DNA of 64,000 nucleotides, taken from contig CM041465.1 in NCBI GenBank assembly GCA_023213395.1, forward strand, positions 153,209,741 to 153,273,740, in the 5' to 3' direction. The notes under the pieces are model-generated. The model did no database searches, was not told the origin of the DNA, and saw only the letters and a list, made by a program, of their open reading frames with translations. The DNA is from Cycas panzhihuaensis. Its lineage: Eukaryota > Cycadophyta. The stretch's first letter is position 1. Each line of letters opens with the position of its first letter. The position numbers were made by a program, and so were the translations under genes. This document shows positions 1 to 11,252 of the stretch, piece after piece.

Positions 1-1
1 A

Positions 2-1219
2 ATGGACATCAAAAGTGTTTCTCTTAATGGCTATATCGAAGAAGACATCTATGTCTCTCAACCCCTCAGTTTTGAAGTCATGAGGGAAGAAAACAAAGTG
101 TACAAACTTAAGAAAGCACTTTATGGACTTCAACAAGCACCTAAGGTATAGTATTCCCATATTAATAAATATTATAAAGATCAAGGCTTCAAAAGATCTC
201 AATCAAACCAAAATCTATACACTAACATCGAAGGTAAATCGATCCTAATTATGGGATTATATGTTGATGATCTTTTTGATATAGGAAATGATCCACAACT
301 CTCACATTAATTCAAGGGAGATATATGTAGAGAATTTGAAATGACTAACTTGGGTCTAATGCATTACTTCCTTGGAATAGAAGTACGGCAAGATGATGGC
401 AGCATTCTTATCTCCCAAAGAAAATATACCTTGGACTTACTTCAAAAGTTTAAGATGAGTGAATGTAAACTTTTAATTACTCCTACTGAAGTTAGAATAA
501 AACTTTTAAAGCATGATGAGTTTGCTCATATGGATCTGATACTATATAAGCAACTAATTGGTAGCTTAATTTACTTGACTTCTACATAACCTAATATCAT
601 GCATGTAGTTACTGTGGTATCTTGATTTATGCATGATCTAAAGACTTCTCATTGGCAAGCAGCAAAAAGAATCCTATGATATCTTAAAGACATGATAGAT
701 TTTGGGCTATGTTACAAGTCTACATCAAATTTTAGATTAATAGGGCATACAGATTCAGATTAGGCTGGTGATATAGATGATAGGAAATCTACATCAAGTT
801 ACACCTTTAATATGGTTTCAATAGCTAAAGTGTGGAGCTCAAAGAAACAAAATATAGTTTTTTTATCAACAGAAGAGGCAGAATATAAAACAGTAGTTAT
901 AAGGGCATGTAAAATAGTTTGGTTGCATTATCTTCTACAAGATCTTAACATAGAATAGTAAGGGTGAACCAAAATCTAGTGCGATAATTAAAGCACCATA
1001 CAAATGACAAAGAATCTATTTTTTCGTGGTGGAACCAAGCATATTGAGACACCACATCATTTCATTCGAGAATTAGTACATGAAGGACAAATTGAGCTAA
1101 AATATTATAGTATAGAGGACTAGATAGTGGATATCTTCACAAAAACATTGGGTAAGATCAAGTTCTAGAAATTCAGAGAAACTTTGAGAATTCCTCACAT
1201 TGGGGATTATGAAGGAGAA
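2..1219 (+). pseudogene. Element M: copia RT and RNase H tail, broken by stops
   Basis: The frame beginning at base 2 reads as the second half of a Ty1/copia polyprotein: the MDIKS/ALYGL part of reverse transcriptase, the YVDDL active-site box near 258-272, the YFLGIEV segment, then RNase H and the DIFTK tail near 1130. The window edge cuts off gag, protease, integrase and the RT start. The frame holds across about 1.17 kb without a frameshift but carries twelve stops: TAG at 149, 761, 956, 977, 1121 and 1166; TAA at 308, 587, 959 and 989; TGA at 623 and 677. The one at 149 sits where the family has Trp (QAPRAWY) and the one at 1121 where it has Gln. It is a dead copy decayed by point mutation. 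Confidence 0.9.
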
Positions 1220-1549
1220 TGTTGGGATAACCCCCAATGTCCTAAGGATATGTGCACCTAGGGCCCCTCAAAGCCACCTTTAGGGCTCCCTAAGGCACCT
1301 AGAGCCTCCCTAAGCCGTCATCAACTGACATATTCAGGTATGCTTTATTATTTTAATTTATTTTTTTATTTTTGATGGCTAACATATAAGTCAAGTTGAG
1401 GTGCTTAGGCAGCTCCCCAAATTTCTATTTAAAGGGTTATATTACAGCCTAGGTTTTTTCAACACTGTCTTCTATTATATGGAAATTTTTTAATCGGAAT
1501 GGCATCCTGACCTACTCTGCTCCTCTGCAAATGATAAGATGAAACTCAA
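1220..1549 (+). repeat. 3' LTR of copia element M (right end uncertain)
   Basis: A purine-rich tract (GAAGGAGAA, 1211-1219) is followed at 1220 by TGTTGGGATAAC, the usual copia arrangement of polypurine tract and LTR start. A TATA-like AT-rich stretch lies near 1428-1440. The CA end is not certain because the 5' LTR lies outside the window; CTCTGCA near 1549 is one candidate. Confidence 0.6.
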
Positions 1550-2866
1550 AAGCATAAAGGAGCCACAAATGGCTTATGACTACACTAATATACACTTATC
1601 AATCTTAAAATATATAGTGGATTTAATGCAAATAAGAATGTTTCTTTAATTAGTAAACCAACAACCTTAAGATATATGGAATTTCTAGCAAATTTTATTA
1701 AAATAATATAGATGAAATGAAGAGTTGATCTTTTATAAATTTATATGCAAACTAAGTGTAATCTTGAAGTTTTAAAGGCAATGAAAGGCCTTAAATAGTT
1801 AAAAATACTTAAATAAATCCTTTTAAATTCAAATATAAATGTTAAAGAAAGAGAACAGTAATGGTAAGCAGTACCAATTTGTCATTTTGATCTAAATAAA
1901 GTTTATAATCTTCAAGAAGCTAAAATTGATGCTAAAGAGCTAGAAAACAACTTGTAAGCTTATAAAACCAAATAAATATTATCCATAATTAATTACTATG
2001 CAGATAATGATCAAATATATTCAGTTAGAATGAGAAAGTTGGCTCAAAATATTAAATAATACATCTAATTAGGACTGAAGCAAACACTCAAATTTAATAG
2101 CTTCAAAAACCTACAAAATAGCATGAAAATGGGATGAAACTGCTCTAATATGTAGAGTGCTAAAAAATCTTTCCAACAATTTTGATGGTTCCAAAAATGG
2201 AGATGTAGAACTCAAGTTATTAAAGAAAATGGACAAGGTCCTCTTTATAACATAAAACTAGAGAAGGAAAGGGGTTAAGCCCCTTTGATCAATAAGCCCA
2301 GGTCACTTGGGGGCTCAATATGACTAATTGATAGAGGCCTAAGGGGGCTAGTGGAATCCAAATTATATAGAATATAAAATATAGTTTTTGAATAATAAAA
2401 AATTATAAAATATAGATTAATGTTATTTGAAATTTGCAAATGAAAGGTCGTATGGAGCAAATAAGACTGGGGGCTAAGGATGGAGGGAGGCTAACATGCT
2501 TGGAACTAAAAAATTATAAACTTAAATTAAATTAAACTTAAACTTTAGAAGAAAATAAAATAAATCAAAATTTAATTGTATGTAGGTTTTTGACATAAAT
2601 GGGTGAAGCACCTCATGATTCGACAAAGATATCTCACAAACAAATGGATAAAATTAAGATCTATCTTCTTTGTTAGCAAGATGACTTAGAGACAAACAGA
2701 ATGAGTAGTTATAAGTGCTAGTTTTGATAGTTAAACAGAGAGCTATAATGGTTTAAAAGAAAGAGTTTCTCCTTGATCTTAAAAAATAAAACATGAAGAG
2801 GAGAACATAGATCATATCAGATCTTCTCACTAGAGTGACAGATTGAGATAAAAATTTAGGGAGAGT
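1550..2866. other. Unassigned AT-rich stretch
   Basis: This 1.3-kb stretch matches no element family I can name. On the + strand, pieces of frame between about 1990 and 2230 suggest a decayed coding region with many stops, but no motif is recognisable. It may be the remains of an older insertion lying between M and G1. Confidence 0.4.
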
Positions 2867-4030
2867 TGATCTATTTTCAGACTTTAATTTCATAATACTC
2901 TTTAAAATACCTTGTTATATTTATTTTTCATGTTTATAACCTTCATTTAGTAGAAAAATGCCATTGAGATGCTTAAAAAATGTAAATAAGGTGCAACCAA
3001 GTGGGCTACAAGTGCAACCAAGTGGACTACAAGTGTAATCAAGTAGACTACAAGTGCAACTAAGTGGTCTATAAGTATAACCAGTGTGTCCTAAAGCACA
3101 ACCAGTGCAACTTGAAATGCAACCAGTGTGTCTTAAAGTGCAACCAATGTAACCTGAAGTGAAACCAATGCGTCCTGAAGTGTAACCTAAAAAATGGAAA
3201 ATAGAAAAATAGAAAATGAAAAAATAGTAAAACAGACGCGATTTTAACAGGGAAAAAGGAGTCTGTTTCATACAAAATTTTAGGAGGACAAGTTTATACA
3301 TATGCTCTATGCAATAGAAGAAAGAAAACCCTTGAATAAATGGATTTAATTTGGTTTCTCAACCATTCAATAGTTAGTTCAAAAACTAAAAATAGGAAAA
3401 TTGTTTAGAAAGAAAATATGCATAGTAGGGTTTTAAAACTGCCAGATTTCTTCAAGGAAGAGGAAGAAGGATACCCAATAGCCATAAACGCAGCTAGAGG
3501 AGCAAGAATCATGGGGAGTTAATGCCAAATAGATTTCCAAAGAACAAGAATGGCTCCAAGATTAAAGACTGCGTAGGAGAACAAAAGAAAAAGTGGTGTA
3601 AGAAGAAATAGACGGAAGGAGCAATAGAAAAGCACCCAGATTTATTTGTGGGGACATTGAAGGAACCTAAGAAGGCTTAGTTACAACCAAAGGAAGAAAA
3701 AAAAAACTAGTCGTAGTAGTCCAAGGAAGACACCAGGTATAAATCTTCTCCAAGAAAGGGTTTTTGGTTGAACAACAACCAAAACTTCACATATAGTTTG
3801 TCGATAATGGTACCAAAGAATATGTAATAGGCCCAAAATGCACCAAGCACTCATTTCTTCTCTCCTTACTTGTTGTAGTAGTCCTATGCATGCTCAATAG
3901 AACACAAACATATGGAATTTTGTAAAAAAAAATCTAAATAATTTCAAAAATAATGTAACATTATTGTAAATTTATTTTGAATTTGTTTCAATTAGATTAA
4001 GTCTTTACTTTTCCATTCAAATTTAGATCA
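2867..4030 (+). repeat. 5' LTR of G1
   Basis: It starts TGATCTA and ends GATCA, the same termini as in H. It matches 8778-9896 along its length: the TTAGTAGAAAAATGCC block, the 21-bp repeats, and the AT-rich block near 3920-3990. It is about 1,164 bp, slightly longer than the 3' copy, partly because it has one more 21-bp unit. Confidence 0.85.
2991..3179 (+). repeat. 21-bp tandem repeat, nine units, in G1 5' LTR
   Basis: Units start at 2991, 3012, 3033, 3054, 3075, 3096, 3117, 3138 and 3159, exactly 21 bp apart. The first four resemble GTGCAACCAAGTGGACTACAA; the later ones resemble GTGCAACCAGTGTGTCCTAAA. The position early in the LTR suggests U3. Because 21 is a multiple of three, long repetitive false ORFs appear on the - strand here. 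Confidence 0.9.
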
Positions 4031-4037
4031 AATATTT

Positions 4038-4052
4038 TGGTATTAGAGCTAG
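4038..4052 (+). other. Primer binding site of G1 (initiator tRNA-Met type)
   Basis: TGGTATTAGAGCTAG lies 7 bp after the LTR end. It differs at one position from the plant initiator tRNA-Met complement TGGTATCAGAGC, again a C-to-T change. Confidence 0.85.
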
Positions 4053-4217
4053 TTTTTTCAAAACCCTTGGGAATTTAGGGATTTTTAAAGAAGAAAAAGA
4101 AAAAAAAACCTCTTTGTTTTAGCTGTGAAAAGTTTTTATGAAAACTAGGTTCCAATATTTGTTAACTATTGAGCCTTTAACTAAACCACTTGAAAAAGAG
4201 CATAGACAATGAAGGAA

Positions 4218-5200
4218 GATGGCTAAGCTAGAGCAAGAGACGAAGAAAAGATTTGTGAAGATGGAGTAAAACCTCGACAGACTAACCCAACTTATGGTGC
4301 TACTATCCTCTTAATAAGATGTAACTTCTTCAATAGCCAAAGGCATAAAGAAGGAAGAAGATGAACTGATGGAAGAGGAAATAAATGAAAAACCTGCAGA
4401 AGTCTAATAAGAAGAGGAAGAAGATGATAGTCCATCAGTAATAACACATCCATTCAAGGTAGAGGAAAAACTTGAATTACCTATCTATGATGGAACCTTA
4501 GATGCCGAAAAGTTAGATGGTTAGTTGGACCAACTAGAAACATATTTTTCCATTTATAGGTATAAAAACTGGTAGAAAATTTACTTTTACTAGGTTAAAA
4601 ATATCTGAGCATGCACTAGTTTGGTGGATTGTATATCTTAAATCCCATAATGTAAATGAAATTATATGGCAATGATTTAAAATCCTCATAAAGAAGCAAT
4701 TCTACCCTATTGGGTATGAAGAGCAACAAAGGATTAAATGGCAGAATTATCGACAAGAAAAAGGCCAAAATGTCTAAAACTATACAACAAAATTTTAAAA
4801 GTAAGTTGTTGTATTCAGCATGTCTTTATTGGATAAAGACATCATGTTGAGGTATATTGGAGGGCTACACCAACATATTCAACAAGAACTTCAATTGTTT
4901 AAAGTTAAATTGCTCGATGAGGCCAACAAGAAGGTGATTGCCATAGAAAAGAGGAACAAGAAGGTTTTCATGGAGAGGAAAAGGTTTACACCTCTAGCAG
5001 GTAGCAACAAACCTACCCAAGGAAAGAAGTTTCTAAGTAAAGTTGGACCAAAACTGATTGGGGGTTTTGGAAAATAAAAACAAGCCAATACCACCCAAAT
5101 CAAAGTCACTTGTACACATTACAAGCGAGCAGGTCACAACATAGAAGATTGTTGGTTCATATATCTAGAGAAGCAGCCCAAGAACAAGGGGAAAGGTAAA
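4218..5200 (+). pseudogene. G1 gag with altered zinc knuckle
   Basis: This is the capsid/nucleocapsid part of the polyprotein. The likely start is ATG 4218. The N-terminal coiled region, the LPIYDGTLDAEKLD block near 4480 and the capsid core (YPIGYEEQQR near 4705) all match H. The knuckle at 5111-5152 reads C-T-H-Y-K-R-A-G-H-N-I-E-D-C, so the second Cys of CX2CX4HX4C is now Tyr (TAC at 5120), which should abolish zinc binding. H keeps CIHC at this point. Several stops interrupt the frame, including TAG at the Trp expected near 4524. Confidence 0.85.
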
Positions 5201-5660
5201 GCTAGAACTGAAAGTAAAGCTTTACTTAACTCTATAGGTGATGAAGATGTTTGTGGCATTGAAGGAGCCAATGAGAAGTTGATGCTCATGGCTAATGCAA
5301 AGCCTAAAAACAACCATCAACAAGTTGATCCAGAGGTTAGAGAGGAGCTCTTCATGGTAAGAATCCAAGTGAAACAAAGTATGGTTGATGCCATCTTTAA
5401 TAGAAGAAGCCAAAAGAATTATCTTAAAGGTATTAGTAAAGAAGTTAGGATTAAAAATACATGCACATCCTAAGCCATATCCTCTTGGATGGCTGCAAAA
5501 AGATTCATAGTTGTAGGTTACTCACCAATGTAAGTTTAAATTTATAATTTCTGAAAAGTTCATTGATGAAGTTGAATGTGAGGTAGTTCCTTTGGATGTT
5601 TGTTAAGTTGTGTTTGGCAACCCATATATCTATGATAGAGATGGAGTTCATCATAGGAGG
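5201..5660 (+). pseudogene. G1 protease, catalytic site changed
   Basis: This is the retropepsin domain between gag and RT. H reads IFDGGSQKNLIS at the active site; here the same place reads IFNRRSQKN (AAT at 5399), so the catalytic Asp has become Asn and both Gly are lost, followed by a frameshift. The C-terminal part, NPYIYDRDGVHHRR near 5618, is still readable and shows the uninterrupted form of the site where X entered H. Confidence 0.8.
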
Positions 5661-5959
5661 TTGAGGAAGATTCAACTCATCAAGGATGGGAAATCATATA
5701 TGATCAATGCATCAAAGCTGCAAAAGAAGATCTCTCTCATATTTTGCCAAAACCAAAAAGATTAATTAATGCTTATAGGAAATTTGTGCTACTGATGGTG
5801 AAATAAAAGGTAGAGGAAAAAGAGCAAGTAAAGTCCTCAATGCAGGCATTGGATAGGAAACAAGTGTAGTAAATTAAAAGCCTAGGGAATAAGTACAATA
5901 ACATATTCCATGAGCCAAAATGGCTACCCCCTAAAAGGGTAATTAAACATGAAATCCAA

Positions 5960-7230
5960 CTGGTTGCCAATTCACCTTTACCCAATCTTAGTCTCTACTG
6001 AAACTTAGTTTTAGAGAATGAGGAGATTAAGAAGTAGATTCAAGAACTCTCGAAGTAATAAGTGATTAAGCCAAGTTATTCCCCATGTCATTTGCCTATT
6101 GTTTTGGTGTCAAAGAAAGATGGAGAATGGAGAATATGCATTGACTACTAGGCTTTGAATAAGATCACCATAAAGAATTAACATCCCTTACCATGGATAG
6201 ATGAATTGTTAGACTAGTTGCAGTCTACAAGATATTTTAACAAGTTGGACCTAAAATTAGGCTACCATTAGGTTTGAATCTAGGAGGAGGATACTTGGAA
6301 GACAACCTTCAAATCAAAACAAGGATTATTCAAATGGTTGGTGATGCCTTTTGGTCTGTGCAATGCACCTACCACCTTCATGAGGTTAATGAATGAGGTA
6401 TTAAGACCCTTAATTGATGAATTTATAATTGTTTATTTGGATGATATTCTAGTTTTCAATTATACTTAGGAGGAGAACCTCCAACATGTCGAGCAAGTGC
6501 TCAAAATCTTCCAAAAGTAGCAACTAAAACTTAATCCAAAGAAGTGTGAGTTTGGAAAGCAATCTCTTGTCTTCTTAGGTTTTATAGTTGGAGGAGGAGA
6601 ATTGAAGATTGACCTAGCAAAGATTAGAGTCATTCTCAATTGGCCCACACCTAAGACAACCACAGAGGTAAGAAGTTTCATTGGTGCATGTCAATATTCA
6701 AGAAAATTTATTTTTAGATTATCTCAAATTGCAACACTTCTTCATGCATTGACAGGAGGACATGCAAAGTTTCATTGGGGAAATAGACAAGAGAAAGCTT
6801 TCAGGCTCTTGAAGTAAAACATTTATAAGGCACTAGTGTTAGCCTTACCCTCGTTGTAGAAACTATTTGAATTAGAGACTGATGCTTCAGGCTATGCCAT
6901 GGGAGCAATGTTGAAGCAAGAGAGAAGATCAATAACATACCATTCAAAGACATTTAATGGAGTTGTCATAAACTACCGAAATTACAATAAAGAGCTCTAT
7001 ACATTACACCAAGCAGTTAAGCATTGGAGACCGTATTTGTTGGGAAAAGAGGTGGTCATCCACACTGACTACAAACCTTTGTAATTCTTACATATTTAGT
7101 CCAAATTATAATAGGCGAGGCATATGAAGTGGATGTCCTATTTGCAACAGTTTCACATCATGGTCAAGTATAAGAAAGGTACGATAAACAAAATTGTAGA
7201 CTTGCTATCTATGCCTCCTCAACAATGAGG
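5960..7230 (+). pseudogene. G1 reverse transcriptase and RNase H
   Basis: RT motifs appear in order: the SKKDGEWR region near 6115, [12 protein letters not shown] near 6345, and the YLDD catalytic box at 6434-6445. The connection region and RNase H follow (ETDASGYAMGA near 6876, LLGKEVVIHTDYKPL near 7040). Stops, mostly TAG, replace Trp and Gln codons throughout. The ribonuclease and polymerase boxes are recognisable, but the frame cannot give a full protein. Confidence 0.88.
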
Positions 7231-7379
7231 TATTTCTAGTTTATTAGTAGCTATGTAATTTCAACCTGTTTGCCATGATAAATATGTTGATTTATACTTG
7301 GAAGATGAGGCATTCAAGCCTATCTTTGAGCAACTACAATAGGGAAAAGTAGTTGATGATTTCCTACTGAAAGATGCCC

Positions 7380-8740
7380 TTCTCTTCAAGCAAGAAAATC
7401 TTTACATTCCAAAGTATGCAGACTGAATAAAGTGGGTAAGAGAAGCCCATACCTCTCAAGTTACATAACACTTTAGAGTGGGAAAGACATTATTGAACTT
7501 GTAGCAATATATATATTGGCCAAATATGTAGCAAGACGTGATTACAACAATATGAGGATGTACATTGTATAGTACATCAAAGCTAGCCAATAGGAAGTTT
7601 GGATTATACACTCTATTTCTTGTTTCATCATGACCATATGAGAGTATCTCTATGGATCTTCTCAGAGGACTACCTCAAACAAAAAATGGTATGGATTATT
7701 TATTTGTAGTTGTTGATTGGTTTAGTAAAATGGTGGTGTTGATTCCCTATAGGAAGATACATACAAGAGAAGACATAGCTAGATTATTTTTTTAGCATGT
7801 TTAGAAGCATTTTAGACTTCCTAACTCAATCATTTCTAATTGAGACAGTAGATTTCTAAGTCATTTTTAGTAAACACTTTGGAGAATGATAGATATGAAG
7901 CTGAAGATGAGCACGACCTTTCATTTGTAAATAGATGGCCAGACTGAGGTCATCAATAGGACGTTGGTACAACTATTATGTGGATACAATGCCAAGTAAC
8001 CTAAGATTTGGGATGGAAGTCTCCTATACTTACATTTTACCTTCAATAGAGCTATCCATAGCTCAATTCAAAAATCAGCATTTGAGGTATGTTCAGGATT
8101 TCTGCTTACAATTCCATTTGATCTAGAATTTTCTGCTCAACCTTCTATTGAAAATAAGAAGGAGGAAGAAGGAGATGAGAAGGCACAAATATTCTTAGAA
8201 AGAATTAGAAAAATCCATCAACAGGTTGAGGAGCAGTTTTAAAAATCTCAATAGAGATACAAACAAAGGCATGATGCACATAGAACCAGCCATTCCTTTA
8301 AGGAAGAAGATAGACTTTGGTGGCATCTCAGTAAGAAATGATTGCAATGTGAAGGTAAAAATCTAAAGCATATATGTTATGGTCCTTTTACAATCTTAAA
8401 GAAGATTGGGGAAAATGCTTTCTAGCTTGAACTTCCAGAATTCATGAAGATGTATTTAGTTGTGAATGTTGAGAATCTAAAGATGTTCAAGCCATACATG
8501 TTAGATGAAGATGAAGATGGAGTTCCACTCTTACCAAATCCAAAGCAGTTGTGAGCAGAGAAAGAGGAACCAATGTAAAACTATTGCATTCTTCAAAGGA
8601 AGCAAACCAAGACTAGAAGAGGCACAATCAAGTCCTTAAGGATTGTAGAAAAATAACAAGTACCCAACAAGGCAAAATGGTACAACAGGGAGAAAGGGAA
8701 AGTCAAATTCCCTCATCTACAACCATAAGGTTCATGAGGC
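7380..8740 (+). pseudogene. G1 integrase with chromodomain-like tail
   Basis: The order is a zinc-binding N-terminal region (7430-7570), the catalytic core (NGMDYLFVVVDW near 7690, and the [12 protein letters not shown] box near 7935 in another frame), the GPF/Y module near 8385, and a C-terminal stretch (CILQRKQTKTRRG near 8590, then KAKWYN and KFPHL) that fits a degenerate chromodomain. Chromodomains in this class steer integration to chromatin. Stops and frameshifts are frequent. Confidence 0.82.
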
Positions 8741-8749
8741 CATGAACTC

Positions 8750-8763
8750 CTAAAAAGGGGATT
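8750..8763 (+). other. Polypurine tract region of G1
   Basis: CTAAAAAGGGGATT just upstream of the 3' LTR provides the purine run used for plus-strand priming. H has the equivalent run at the same place. Confidence 0.65.
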
Positions 8764-8777
8764 TCTATTCAATTTTT

Positions 8778-9896
8778 TGATCTTTAATTTTGTAATACTC
8801 TTTAAAATCCCTTGTTATATTTATTTTCCATGTTTGTCACCTTCATTTAGTAGAAAAATGCCATTGAGATGCTTACAAAATACAAAGCAGTTGCAACCAA
8901 GTGGGCTACAAGTGCAACCAAGTGGACTACAAGTGTAGCTAAGTATACTACAAGTACAACCAAGTGGTCTACAAGTGCAACTAGTGCATCCTAAAGTGTA
9001 ACTAGTACAATCTGAAGTGCAACTAGTGCATCCTAAAGTACAACCAGTATAACCTAAAAAATGAAAAATAGAAAAATAGAAAATAAAAAAATGGAAAAAT
9101 AGACATGATTTTGATGGGGAAAAAAGAGTCTATTTCACACAAAATTTTAGGAGGAGGAGTTTATACGTGTTCTCTATACAATTAAAGAAAGAAAACCCTT
9201 GAATAAATGGATTTAAGTTAGTTTTTTAACCATTTGAAAGTTAGTTAAAAAACTAAAAATAGGAAAACTGTTTAGAAAGAAAATATACACATCAGGGTTT
9301 TAAAACTGCCAATTTTTTTCAAGGAAGAGGAAGAAGGATGCCCAACAGCCATAAACATAGTAAGAGGAGTAAGAATCATGGGGAGTTAATGCCAAATAAC
9401 TTTCCAAAGAAGAAGAGTAGCTCCAAGATTAAAGACTACGTAGGAGAATGGAAGAAAAAGAGGTGCAAGAAGAAACAGACAAAAAGAGCAACAGAAAAGT
9501 ACCCAGATCTATTCATAGGGGCATTGAAGGAGCCCAAGAAGGCTTAGTTACAGCCAAAGGAAGAAGAAAAAAACTAACTATAGTAGTCCAAGGAAGATGC
9601 CAAGCATAAATCTTCTCCAAAAAAGGGTTTTTAGTTGAATGACAACTAAAACTTCACACATAGTTCATTGGTAATGGTACCAAAGAGTATGTAACAAGCC
9701 TAAAATGCGCCCAACACTCATTTCTTCTCTTCCTACTTGTTGTAGCAGTCCTATGCATGCTTAATAGAGCATAAACATATAGAATTTTGTAAGGAAAATC
9801 TAAATAATTTCAAAAATAATGTAACATTATTGTAAATTTGTTCTGAATTTGTTTCAATTGGACTAAGTCTTTACTTTTCCATTCAAATTTGGATCA
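8778..9896 (+). repeat. 3' LTR of G1
   Basis: It starts TGATC and ends GGATCA and is the partner of 2867-4030. It is about 1,119 bp. It contains the 9338-9547 region that looks like a short Lys/Arg-rich ORF; the 5' LTR has the same region broken by stops, so it is not a gene. Confidence 0.85.
8891..9058 (+). repeat. 21-bp tandem repeat, eight units, in G1 3' LTR
   Basis: Units start at 8891, 8912, 8933, 8954, 8975, 8996, 9017 and 9038, again exactly 21 bp apart. The array has one unit fewer than the 5' LTR, so a unit was gained or lost after or during insertion. Confidence 0.88.
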
Positions 9897-10351
9897 AGAT
9901 GAGGTTACTACCTAGACACCTCTTAAATTTTGTGGTAAATAGACTATAACAAGCAGAGAATAAACCATGTGAATGTAGGGAGCTTATGAAGGACGCGCAT
10001 ACGCAGAGGGAGTTTGTACGGCTCATAGAGGAGGTAGATCAACTTGAGATTTGATGAGAGGGGTTCTATGGGACTACAAAGGATCGTACAGAGAAGACAC
10101 AGAGAGAAACAATTCAAAAATAAGTTTTGTTTAATGCCAGATGGATGTAGAGAGTGTACAGCTCTCTCAAGGTCGTATAACCCACAGAGCATACGAAAGA
10201 GAATAGAGATGGATTTATTTAGCTCATATCAGGCTTGCACCTAAATCTTAAATGTTAAACGATAAAAGGAAAAGAGAAAAATAAGCAAATGAAAGGAGAG
10301 CAGTGGGGTTTCATTGATAAAATTAAGTAACCAAGGTTCTGGGAGAGATAT
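9897..10351. other. Unassigned spacer between G1 and D
   Basis: I see no element motif here. The part from about 9960 to 10230 has somewhat higher GC content and several short inverted repeats, for example around GAGAGTGTACAGCTCTC near 10151. Short ORFs overlap on both strands with no recognisable product. Confidence 0.4.
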
Positions 10352-10733
10352 TGGTAGGATTCCACTCATTAATGATAATTGCACACTAATATAACACACA
10401 AATAACTCCAAAAAGAGCACTTGTATTGTAATACCCTTCTAGGGGGCAACCTCCCAATTACATGCAATAATAATAATGTTTAAGATACCCTACTGTAAAG
10501 ATTACATAAATCTATATATGGCTCTATGCTCACTATCCAACCTTCTACTTATACATATGGGATATTCCATGAATATAAATAGTGCTCAATGACTACTACA
10601 CAACCTTTTACTTATGCATGTGGGACATTAAGAAGAGGGAAAAAGTAGAAGAAATAGAAGATATAAGAGAAGATAAAAAAGAGAAAAAGTAAAAGATATA
10701 AGAGAAGGTAAGTTAGGGGTTAGATCCCTAATA
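10352..10733 (-). repeat. 3' LTR of D
   Basis: On the + strand it starts TGGTAGGAT and ends CCCTAATA, where the 5' copy ends CCCTAACA. Both copies share the block ending CAACCTCCCAATTACATGC and the repeated AGAAGATATAAGAGA stretch. Confidence 0.88.
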
Positions 10734-10734
10734 A

Positions 10735-10748
10735 AGTCCCCTATTAAA
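10735..10748 (-). other. Polypurine tract region of D
   Basis: The - strand reads TTTAATAGGGGACT immediately before the 3' LTR. The run is short and imperfect. Confidence 0.5.
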
Positions 10749-11252
10749 AAAACTTTGCCCTTAGAGCTTATTAACCTTAGGATGCTCTTGGACAAATTAT
10801 TCATTCTCCCAGGTTACATTTTTTTATGGAAGTTGTTTCCATATGATGAGATACTCAATTATTTACCTACATCATAGGTGTTAAATTCTTTGGTCGATGA
10901 TACATTCTGGAATGAGCTAAAGTTGCCCGTCCTCATTTAAGATAGGTAATTCTATTTAAACTTGTACTTATTATCCAATTACCTTCTTGAGATATGAAAT
11001 ATGAAAGACATTATAGATCCTTGATGGTGGTGGTAAGTCCAAGGCATATGTAACTTTACCAATCTTCTTTAGAATTTTGTAAGGCCCATAAAATTGAGGT
11101 TGTAATTTATATTGCCCATCCTATTTAAGAGATGCTTTCTTATATAATTACAACTGTAAGTATACCCAATCACCTGATTGAAATGCTCGTTTACTTTACC
11201 CTTTATCTACCTATTGTTTCATTTGATTTTGTGCAAGGTTCATATTTTTCTT
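10749..11252 (-). pseudogene. D integrase C-terminus and chromodomain
   Basis: The - strand gives the GPF/Y module ([20 protein letters not shown], around 11040-11100), then VFHISYLKK, then a chromodomain-like IEYL/WKQLP segment near 10820-10870. This continues the integrase at 16556-17260; element E separates the two. Stops are frequent. Confidence 0.8.

Larger units (their letters stand above)
2867..9896 (+). mobile_element. Element G1: complete decayed chromodomain Ty3/gypsy
   Basis: Two similar LTRs (2867-4030 and 8778-9896) bound an internal region with gag, protease, RT, RNase H, integrase and a chromodomain-like tail in Ty3/gypsy order. It is the same family as H, which reads the other way at 31813-48464; their proteins and LTRs line up throughout. 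The bases outside the LTRs (AGAGT on the left, AGATG on the right) do not form a clean 5-bp duplication, so either the flanks have mutated or an end is misplaced. The many stops make it older or faster-decayed than H. Confidence 0.9.

Noticed and set aside
1550-2866. Integrated pararetrovirus
   Set aside because: No movement-protein, coat-protein or RT motif could be read, so there is no support for a viral origin.
2991-3179. Regular repeats considered as a CRISPR array
   Set aside because: Units are directly adjacent with no unique spacers, the setting is a plant retroelement LTR, and the same array appears in the partner LTR.
2921-3301. 126-codon ORF on the - strand with Cys/Gly/Thr repeats
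   Set aside because: It is the 21-bp LTR minisatellite read as protein; 21 is a multiple of three, so every frame repeats a 7-residue pattern. The other LTR does not keep it open.
9338-9547. Lys/Arg-rich 69-codon ORF as a small basic protein
   Set aside because: It lies in G1's 3' LTR; the same region of the 5' LTR (3470-3680) has stops.
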